Source: Fimenecus sp045602655
GTDB lineage: Bacteria > Bacillota > Clostridia > Oscillospirales > Acutalibacteraceae
Assembly: GCA_045602655.1 (NCBI GenBank)
Contig: JAZSBY010000120.1
Span: 1-19,838, forward strand
DNA length: 19,838 nt
Reading direction: 5' to 3'
The notes below the pieces were generated by a model. That model searched no databases. It was not told the origin of the DNA and saw only the letters and a program-made list of their open reading frames with translations. Positions 14,272-19,838 of this stretch are shown here, in pieces (positions within the stretch are counted from its first letter, which is position 1; each line of letters opens with the position of its first letter). A program made the position numbers and the translations under genes.

Positions 14272-14937
14272 ATGAAAAAGAAAATGATTGTGATTGAGGG
14301 ACTTGACGGAAGCGGAAAATCTACTCAGGTTGAACTCTTAAAACAAAAACTTATTGACAATAATATCGCACTCCGTCAGATTAAGCTTCCTGACTATGAC
14401 AACAAGTCAAGCACACTTGTTAAGATGTATTTAAACGGTGAATTCGGCAATAATCCCGCTGATGTCAATATTTATTCTGCATCACTTTTCTATGCAGTTG
14501 ACAGATACGCAAGTTACAAAAACATCTGGGGTGACGACTATAACAACGGTACCCTCATTCTTGCAGACCGTTACACAACATCAAATGCAGTGCATCAGAC
14601 AGTTAAACTTCCAAAGGAAGAATGGGACAAGTATCTTGACTGGCTTTTCCGTACAGAATACGACATGATGGAGATTCCAAAGCCCGATGCAGTTATTTAC
14701 CTTGATATGGATGTCGATATTTCACAACGACTTATGTCAAAAAGATATAACGGTGAAGAAACTAAAAAAGATGTTCACGAAGCAAATGTTGAATATCTTA
14801 AATCCTGCCGTGAAGCAGCACTTTATACTGCAAACAGATTTAACTGGAATGTAGTTAAGTGTTTTGAGGGTGACGAGCCTTTATCAATTGAAGAAATAGG
14901 GAATACTATCTTTGATATAGTTAAGGAGATTATTTAA
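14272..14937 (+). CDS. tmk: Thymidylate kinase-like protein
   Basis: dTMP kinase phosphorylates dTMP to dTDP with ATP, an essential cytosolic step for DNA precursor supply. The 221-residue protein has the Walker A motif GLDGSGKST at 10-18 and the DRY motif at 99-101, both diagnostic of the TMPK family. It also has a lid-like basic segment around 152-160 (QRLMSKRYN). GAGG lies eight bases before the ATG at 14272. The protein is somewhat longer and more divergent than a typical bacterial Tmk, so it may be a second TMPK-type nucleotide kinase rather than the only dTMP kinase of the cell. It is the first gene of the operon and its TAA overlaps the next ATG by one base. Confidence 0.85.
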   Translation: MKKKMIVIEGLDGSGKSTQVELLKQKLIDNNIALRQIKLPDYDNKSSTLVKMYLNGEFGNNPADVNIYSASLFYAVDRYASYKNIWGDDYNNGTLILADRYTTSNAVHQTVKLPKEEWDKYLDWLFRTEYDMMEIPKPDAVIYLDMDVDISQRLMSKRYNGEETKKDVHEANVEYLKSCREAALYTANRFNWNVVKCFEGDEPLSIEEIGNTIFDIVKEII

Positions 14938-15821
14938 TGGATTTCCATTCACCTGCCCTTTCGGATAAAGAATGGGTAACTAAAGCCTTTATGGATGGTC
15001 CGACTGACTGTTGCGAATACTGTTTCGGCAATATTTATATGTGGTCGGACATCTATGATAACAAGATTTGTAATGATAACGGAATTTTTGTTTCTGCAGA
15101 TTTTACTGACGAGCCGGTTTTTTGCTATCCAATTGGTAACGGTGACAAAAAGTCCACCATATTAAAACTCATTGACTTTTCAAAAAAACTTGGGGTTAAT
15201 TTAGAATTCTTTGGACTTACTGAAAAGGATAGGGATGAGTTGAATTATCTTTTTCCAAATCAATTTAGTATTCACGAAACAAGAGATTTCTTCGATTATC
15301 TATACAAATCAGAAGATTTGGCAAATCTTGTTGGCAGAAAATATCACAGCAAGAAAAACCATATTTCATATTTTGAAAAGACTTTTGATTGGAAATATGA
15401 ACCCATAAACGAAGAAAATATTCACCAATGTCTGCTTTTAAACGACCATTGGGAAGGACTTAATAAACAGAAAAATCCCGAAGAAATCAGTGAGGAAAAC
15501 CGAGCAATCAAAAAAGCATTAAAGGATTATTTTAGAATTGGTTTTGAGGGTGGAGTTCTTACAATTCAAGGAGAAATTGTGGCATTCACTTTTGGCGAAA
15601 GACTTAATGACAACACCTTTTGCACCCACGTTGAAAAGGCTTATGGTAATATTCGTGGTGCTTACCAGATGATAAATCGCGAGTTTGCAAGGCAGTTGCA
15701 GGATAGATATGAATTTATCAACCGCGAGGAGGATACAGGTAGTGAGGGATTACGCAGAGCAAAACTTTCTTACCAGCCTCACAGACTAGTTATTAAATAT
15801 TCTGCAATTTACAAAGGATAA
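14937..15821 (+). CDS. DUF2156 (phosphatidylglycerol lysyltransferase-like) protein
   Basis: This 294-residue soluble protein resembles the DUF2156 family, whose fold matches the C-terminal aminoacyl-transferase domain of MprF and consists of tandem GNAT-like halves. Visible family traits are the KYHSKKNHISYFEK segment near 135-150 and the C-terminal block reading THVEKAYGNIRGAYQMIN with NREEDTG following. No membrane helices are present, so it is not a full MprF flippase-synthase. Free-standing members have no firmly assigned reaction; transfer of an amino acid or acyl group is a family-based guess. AAGGAG precedes the ATG, which overlaps the tmk stop codon. The gene directly after it is a GNAT acetyltransferase, and the two are probably translated together. 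Confidence 0.85.
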   Translation: MDFHSPALSDKEWVTKAFMDGPTDCCEYCFGNIYMWSDIYDNKICNDNGIFVSADFTDEPVFCYPIGNGDKKSTILKLIDFSKKLGVNLEFFGLTEKDRDELNYLFPNQFSIHETRDFFDYLYKSEDLANLVGRKYHSKKNHISYFEKTFDWKYEPINEENIHQCLLLNDHWEGLNKQKNPEEISEENRAIKKALKDYFRIGFEGGVLTIQGEIVAFTFGERLNDNTFCTHVEKAYGNIRGAYQMINREFARQLQDRYEFINREEDTGSEGLRRAKLSYQPHRLVIKYSAIYKG

Positions 15822-15824
15822 AAT

Positions 15825-16544
15825 ATGATTGAATTTGCAAGTATAAACGACAAAAAAGAACTCTCCGGTCTTTGGCAGGTGACTTTTTCAGAGGATAGTC
15901 AGGTTATAGATTGTTTTTTTGATAATGTTTTCACTAATACAGTAACACCCATTATCAGAATTGATGGTGAAATTGCATCTTCACTTTTTCTTTTACCTTG
16001 CAGAATCGGAGATTATAAAGGTAAATGTGTTTACTGTGCCATGACAAAATATTCCCACCGTGGCAAGGGATATATGAAAGAATTACTTGATTTCTCATAT
16101 AAATATTGCCAAGAAAACGGTTTTGGCTTTCTCTTTTTGGTCCCTGCAGAGTTTTCTCTTTTTGACTATTATTCCAAATGCGGATTTGAGAAGTTCGGAA
16201 CGGCAAGGACATACACCTTTGATGGAACAACACCTGAAAAGAGAGAAAAAATGAATTTTCAATGTGAAATAGAATTTGATAACTCAGTAATTGACTATTG
16301 GAAAAATTCTTGTGAGGTTTATGGTGGCGAAGTTACAGATTTCGGACTTGTTTTTGACGATGAAGAAATAATAATACGAAATGCAAAAGGTAGTTTTGAT
16401 GAAATTACTGAAAAGTATAAAAAATCCGGAACAATCATTAAGGGCAACATAGATTTCGGTGACGATTACTGTCCTGCTATGATTAGAACGGAAAAAGACG
16501 AAATAAAAAAATTGAATTGTTATATAGGCGTTACATTGGAGTGA
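15825..16544 (+). CDS. GNAT family N-acetyltransferase
   Basis: The 239-residue protein has a GNAT acetyl-CoA-binding core in its N-terminal two thirds: motif A is seen as HRGKGYMKELL (about 85-95), which fits the Q/RxxGxG/A pyrophosphate-binding loop, and motif B as FDYYSKCGFEKFG near 113-125. The C-terminal third is extra and lacks a motif I can name, though it may be a second small substrate-binding lobe. AAGGA lies six bases before the ATG, three bases after the DUF2156 stop codon. The acyl acceptor is unknown. Close linkage to the DUF2156 gene suggests a related substrate, but that is inference only. Confidence 0.85.
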   Translation: MIEFASINDKKELSGLWQVTFSEDSQVIDCFFDNVFTNTVTPIIRIDGEIASSLFLLPCRIGDYKGKCVYCAMTKYSHRGKGYMKELLDFSYKYCQENGFGFLFLVPAEFSLFDYYSKCGFEKFGTARTYTFDGTTPEKREKMNFQCEIEFDNSVIDYWKNSCEVYGGEVTDFGLVFDDEEIIIRNAKGSFDEITEKYKKSGTIIKGNIDFGDDYCPAMIRTEKDEIKKLNCYIGVTLE

Positions 16545-16549
16545 ATTTT

Positions 16550-17098
16550 ATGATTTATGTATTTTTAGCACCCGGATTTGAAGAAATTGAGGCACTTGCA
16601 GTTGTTGATGTGCTTCGTCGTGCAGAGCTTGATGTGCTTACAGTTGGTGTGGGTGAAGATTTTGTTATTGGTTCACATCAGATTCCGGTTGCTTGTGATA
16701 TTTCTGAAAAGAATTTAATCCTTGACGAAAAAGTTGAGGCTATTGTACTTCCGGGTGGTATGCCCGGCACATTAAATCTTGAAAAGAGTCAAGTTGTGCA
16801 AAAGGCTATTGACTGGGCAGTAGAAAACAACAAATTAGTTTGTGCAATTTGTGCAGCACCATCAATTTTAGGTCACAAAGGACTTTTGGATGGCAAAAAG
16901 GCAACTTGTTTCCCGGGATTCGAGGAAGAACTTTTCGGAGCAGAGCTTTCAAAGGATTTTGTTGTTAAAGATGGAAATTTCATCACTGCAAAAGGTATGG
17001 GCAGTGCCATTGAATTCGGTTTGCAGATTGCCGAAATCCTTACAAACCCACTTGAAGTAAAGAAAATCCGTGCATCATTACAAATTTATAATGGATAA
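16550..17098 (+). CDS. DJ-1/PfpI family protein
   Basis: The 182-residue protein matches the DJ-1 (YajL/ThiJ) branch. The nucleophile-elbow cysteine is Cys101 in VCAICAAPS, and the partner Glu is Glu14 in FEEIEA. The LPGGMPG loop at 68-74 and the KGMGSAIEFGL segment near the C terminus are typical. Members act as chaperones or glyoxalase/deglycase-like enzymes; which one applies here cannot be read from sequence. The start at 16550 was chosen because GGAGTG lies eight bases upstream, while an ATG 11 codons earlier lies inside the preceding GNAT gene without a site. The stop overlaps the next gene by eight bases. Confidence 0.92.
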   Translation: MIYVFLAPGFEEIEALAVVDVLRRAELDVLTVGVGEDFVIGSHQIPVACDISEKNLILDEKVEAIVLPGGMPGTLNLEKSQVVQKAIDWAVENNKLVCAICAAPSILGHKGLLDGKKATCFPGFEEELFGAELSKDFVVKDGNFITAKGMGSAIEFGLQIAEILTNPLEVKKIRASLQIYNG

Positions 17099-17654
17099 AA
17101 AAGAAGTACGCAAACTGCTTTTAAAAAAGCGAAATAATCTACCAAAAGAAAAAAAGGTAATATACGATAAAGAAATCAGCGAAAAGATTATCAATACTGA
17201 TTATTTTAAAAACGCAAGTCAGGTTTTGGTTTTTGCATCTGCGGAAGATGAATTCGATACAAGCTTCATTGTTAAACAATGCAGAGCTTGTGATAAAAAA
17301 GTTTATTTTCCCGTTTGCATTGACAATTCAGGTCAAATGGAATTTAAAGAGGTCAATTCACAAAATGATTTGAAAAAGGGAATGTACAACATTCCTGAGC
17401 CAAAAACCTATTGCAAAGACTACAAACAAAATGAAAACGATGTTGTAATTGTGCCTGCTCTTTCCATTGATAAACTTGGTTATCGCATTGGATACGGCAA
17501 AGGATATTACGATAGATTTTTAATGAATTTTAACGGTGTGAGCATTTGTCCTTGCTATGAAGAATTGTTAAGTGACACCTTGCCAACCGATGAATTTGAC
17601 ATAAAAATAAAAATTTTAGTAACACAGAACATTCTTAAGGAGGTAATCCTATGA
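17091..17654 (+). CDS. 5-formyltetrahydrofolate cyclo-ligase
   Basis: This cytosolic enzyme converts 5-formyl-THF to 5,10-methenyl-THF with ATP, returning stored folate to the active pool used by FolD. The 187-residue length is normal. The ATP/substrate signature GYGKGYYD is at 134-141, and the basic N-terminal helix KKEVRKLLLKKR and the VPALSID strand are typical. The ATG at 17091 overlaps the end of the DJ-1 gene by eight bases and has no separate ribosome binding site, so it is probably coupled to upstream translation. A GTG at 17070 would add seven residues and is less likely. The 3' end overlaps the mltG start by four bases. Confidence 0.93.
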   Translation: MDKKEVRKLLLKKRNNLPKEKKVIYDKEISEKIINTDYFKNASQVLVFASAEDEFDTSFIVKQCRACDKKVYFPVCIDNSGQMEFKEVNSQNDLKKGMYNIPEPKTYCKDYKQNENDVVIVPALSIDKLGYRIGYGKGYYDRFLMNFNGVSICPCYEELLSDTLPTDEFDIKIKILVTQNILKEVIL

Positions 17655-19231
17655 ATAAATTTCAGGATGGTTTTTCAAACAATAGTTATGATGACCTTTT
17701 AGAAGAATACGCAGGAGGTGCTCTTCCAAGCAAACCTCTTAACGGCGAACAGGCTACAAAAAAATCTTCACCTGACAAAGAAAAATCTAAAAAGAGCATT
17801 TTTCAACCAAAAAAGACCAATCCCGCTACACGGACAAGCAGAAATACGGAAAACTCCTTTGATGTGGATTTAAAAAATGCTTTTCGTAGCAGAAGTAATC
17901 AATCAAGCACAACACGAAGAAATACTGAAAATACACCATCAAATCGCAGTACGGGGGACAGTTTCCGTCGTGGTGACAGATTTAATGTAAACATAGATTA
18001 CAGTAACAATGATTATGAAAATGTCACTGTAAAGCGTGAGGATACACAAAACACAGGAAGCAACAAACAGCAAAAGGCAAAGAAAACCGATAAAGACAGA
18101 ATTATCTTTGTTGCCGACGGCAAATTAAAGGTTAATTCCGATGCCTTGGTAGAGTTTTTGAGAGCAAGTTCAAAAAGCCTCATTGCCGGTGGAATCTGTG
18201 TTGTTATTTCTATAATTATCTCCATTTTCGCACTTAGCTGTGTCAATGATGTTCTTGCAATTAACCGTGAACCCACTCCTGAACCCATTGAGGTTGTTTT
18301 GCCAAACGACGCAGACACATCTGATGCTATAAAGATGCTTGATAAGGCAGGACTTATTAAAAATAGAATCTTCTGTAATATTTTTGCAAAGGTTATGGGC
18401 TTTGACGACGATAAATATCTTCCCGGTGTATATTACCTTACTCCTGATATGGGCGTTGAAAAAATGCTCACTCGTCTTCAGACAACTGCAACCCGTGGCA
18501 AGCTTGTAAGCATTGTTATTCCTGAAGGTTTTACAATTGACCAGATTTTTGAGCGACTTGAAAAGAACAAAATTTGTTCTGCCGACTCACTTTACAAGGT
18601 TCTTGATACAATCGATTTTTCTGATGAATATGACTTTATTGCAAAAATAAAGAATAAAGAGGACCGCTATCTTGTTCTTGAAGGATATATGTATCCTGCA
18701 ACCTACGAGTTTGAACAAGGTGCCGACCCTGCATCCGTAATCAGAAAATTCCTCAATAAATTTAAAAGTATCTGGACAGAGGAATATGCTGCAAAGGCTA
18801 CCGAATTGGGTATGACACCTGACGAAATTATCCGACTTGCTTCCATTGTTGAAAAAGAGGGTAACGGCAAAACTCAGTTCAATCAGATTTCCTCCGTTCT
18901 CCATAACAGACTCAATCGCCCCGGAGTATACCCTACTCTTGACTGTGACTCAACCTGGGACTATATTGAGAACAGTATTCACCCCAGAGTTCCTTCAACT
19001 GCTGAAAGAAGCAAGTATGAAGATAATTACTGGACATACCAGTGTGAAGGACTTCCTGCAGGTGCTATCTGCAATCCCGGTAAAGCAGCAATTGAGGCTG
19101 CACTCTATCCGACCGCATCTAAAAACTATTATTTCAGACACGATAATAAAGGTAAAATCTACCTTGCTGAAACAATCAAACAACACGATGCAAACGGCAA
19201 ATTAGTAGAAAAAGCAAACAAAGAGGGCTAA
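17651..19231 (+). CDS. mltG: Endolytic peptidoglycan transglycosylase MltG (YceG-like)
   Basis: MltG is a bitopic membrane protein that cuts nascent glycan strands and sets their length. The 526-residue protein has one transmembrane helix at about 177-198, after a long cytoplasmic region rich in Ser, Asn, Thr, Arg and Lys that looks disordered. After the helix come a LysM-like/hinge segment (about 210-280) and the YceG catalytic domain. The catalytic Glu401 is in ASIVEKEG, matching E. coli Glu218 by motif, and VLHNRLNRPG and LDCDSTWDY follow. The cytoplasmic tail of about 170 residues is much longer than in E. coli MltG and may link it to divisome or elongasome partners (inference). AAGGAGG precedes the ATG, which overlaps the cyclo-ligase stop (ATGA). 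Confidence 0.94.
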   Translation: MNKFQDGFSNNSYDDLLEEYAGGALPSKPLNGEQATKKSSPDKEKSKKSIFQPKKTNPATRTSRNTENSFDVDLKNAFRSRSNQSSTTRRNTENTPSNRSTGDSFRRGDRFNVNIDYSNNDYENVTVKREDTQNTGSNKQQKAKKTDKDRIIFVADGKLKVNSDALVEFLRASSKSLIAGGICVVISIIISIFALSCVNDVLAINREPTPEPIEVVLPNDADTSDAIKMLDKAGLIKNRIFCNIFAKVMGFDDDKYLPGVYYLTPDMGVEKMLTRLQTTATRGKLVSIVIPEGFTIDQIFERLEKNKICSADSLYKVLDTIDFSDEYDFIAKIKNKEDRYLVLEGYMYPATYEFEQGADPASVIRKFLNKFKSIWTEEYAAKATELGMTPDEIIRLASIVEKEGNGKTQFNQISSVLHNRLNRPGVYPTLDCDSTWDYIENSIHPRVPSTAERSKYEDNYWTYQCEGLPAGAICNPGKAAIEAALYPTASKNYYFRHDNKGKIYLAETIKQHDANGKLVEKANKEG

Positions 19232-19235
19232 ATAA

Positions 19236-19838
19236 ATGATTATACCCGAATTACTCTCCCCTGCCGGTGACCGTGAGCGACTCGAAGCCGCTTTAATGTA
19301 TGGTGCCGATGCAGTTTATCTCGGTGGTGACGCTTTTGGAATGAGAGCAGCACCACAGAATTTCAATTTTGAGCAGTTAGAGGACGCTGTTAAACTTTGC
19401 CACGCAAAGGGTGTTAAGGTGTATCTAACTTGCAATACATTGGCAAGAAATGACGAAATCTTAAAACTTCCTGCATATCTTGAAAGATGGGCAGATATTG
19501 GTGTTGACGCATTTATTGTCGCCGATATCGGTGTGCTTTCACTTTGCAAAAAGTATGCACCGGATGTGCCTGTTCACATCTCTACACAGGCAGGAATTGT
19601 AAATTATGTCACTGCAAACGAATTTTACAATATGGGTGCTTCCCGTGTTGTTACTGCAAGAGAGTTGTCAATGGCAGAAATTGCAGAAATCAGAGCAAAA
19701 GTGCCAAAGGACCTTGAAATCGAATGCTTCATTCACGGTGCTATGTGTGTGTCATTCTCAGGCAGATGTTTGCTTTCAAACTATCTTGTAAATCGTGATG
19801 CAAACCGTGGTGAATGCGCACAGCCTTGCCGCTGGGAA
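19236..19838 (+). CDS. U32 family peptidase/RNA hydroxylation protein, 3' end outside window
   Basis: The first 201 codons are present and run to the end of the window. The N terminus reads PELLSPAGDRERLEAALMYG with GADAVYLGG just after, the hallmark of U32 proteins. The PROSITE-type U32 signature is present near 179-197 as ECFIHGAMCVSFSGRCLLS, followed by the GECAQPCRW cluster-binding cysteines. Family members have been called collagenase-like peptidases. TrhP/RlhA-type members act in tRNA or 23S rRNA hydroxylation, and the conserved cysteines fit an iron-sulfur role. GAGGG lies nine bases before the ATG, which is four bases after the mltG stop. Partial on the right; length and C-terminal domains unknown. 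Confidence 0.92.
   Translation, partial: MIIPELLSPAGDRERLEAALMYGADAVYLGGDAFGMRAAPQNFNFEQLEDAVKLCHAKGVKVYLTCNTLARNDEILKLPAYLERWADIGVDAFIVADIGVLSLCKKYAPDVPVHISTQAGIVNYVTANEFYNMGASRVVTARELSMAEIAEIRAKVPKDLEIECFIHGAMCVSFSGRCLLSNYLVNRDANRGECAQPCRWE

Noticed and set aside
17070..17090. GTG start for the folate cyclo-ligase
   Set aside because: It would add seven residues not typical of the family, has no ribosome binding site, and the ATG at 17091 overlaps the previous stop in a coupled arrangement.

Overview
The window is about 20 kb of low-GC chromosomal DNA that looks like an anaerobic Firmicute of the class Clostridia, plausibly a gut Oscillospirales/Ruminococcaceae-type organism. This placement is inference from base composition, strong AAGGAG-type ribosome binding sites, TTGACA/TATAAT promoters, gene families (YmfF/YmfH-type M16 pair, DUF2156 protein, MltG, U32 peptidase) and G/C-rich intergenic palindromes next to CCCTACAA. 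I see no phage, transposase, integrase, CRISPR array, rRNA or origin.

Left part (1-2460): a short non-coding tail with degenerate palindromes and a direct repeat, then a minus-strand gene for an unrecognised three-helix membrane protein with a large extracytoplasmic region. A tRNA-Thr(GGT) gene on the plus strand follows, with its own near-perfect promoter. A bidirectional terminator separates it from the convergent copA.

Centre-left (2460-9326, all minus strand): read in transcription order, a paired M16 peptidase set (a catalytically degenerate YmfF-like subunit, then a YmfH-like subunit with HFLEH), lgt (lipoprotein lipidation), folD (one-carbon folate metabolism) and copA (Cu+-exporting P-type ATPase). 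The first four genes overlap or sit within 12 bases and are almost certainly one operon. copA is 88 bases further on, behind a terminator-like palindrome. CopA carries an extra metal-binding HMA domain at its C terminus, preceded by an in-frame ATG with a textbook Shine-Dalgarno sequence. This looks like a copA-copZ fusion that may still make free CopZ chaperone.

Centre (9327-14271): a divergently transcribed radical SAM/SPASM-like protein of unknown substrate with a Cys-rich C-terminal tail; a small membrane-anchored zinc-ribbon protein; and a cytoplasmic GH2 glycosidase (beta-galactosidase/beta-glucuronidase family) with an unexplained C-terminal extension of about 100 residues.

Right part (14272-19838, all plus strand): one tightly packed operon of a dTMP kinase-like protein, a DUF2156 protein, a GNAT acetyltransferase, a DJ-1/PfpI protein, 5-formyltetrahydrofolate cyclo-ligase, MltG (septal/peripheral peptidoglycan lytic transglycosylase) and the first 201 codons of a U32-family peptidase/RNA-hydroxylation protein that runs off the window.

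Most genes are housekeeping or conserved accessory genes. I do not see a convincing new multi-gene defence or mobile system. The observations most worth a second look are the CopA-CopZ fusion with an internal start, the radical SAM orphan beside the M16 pair, the GH2 C-terminal extension, and a family of small intergenic palindromes.
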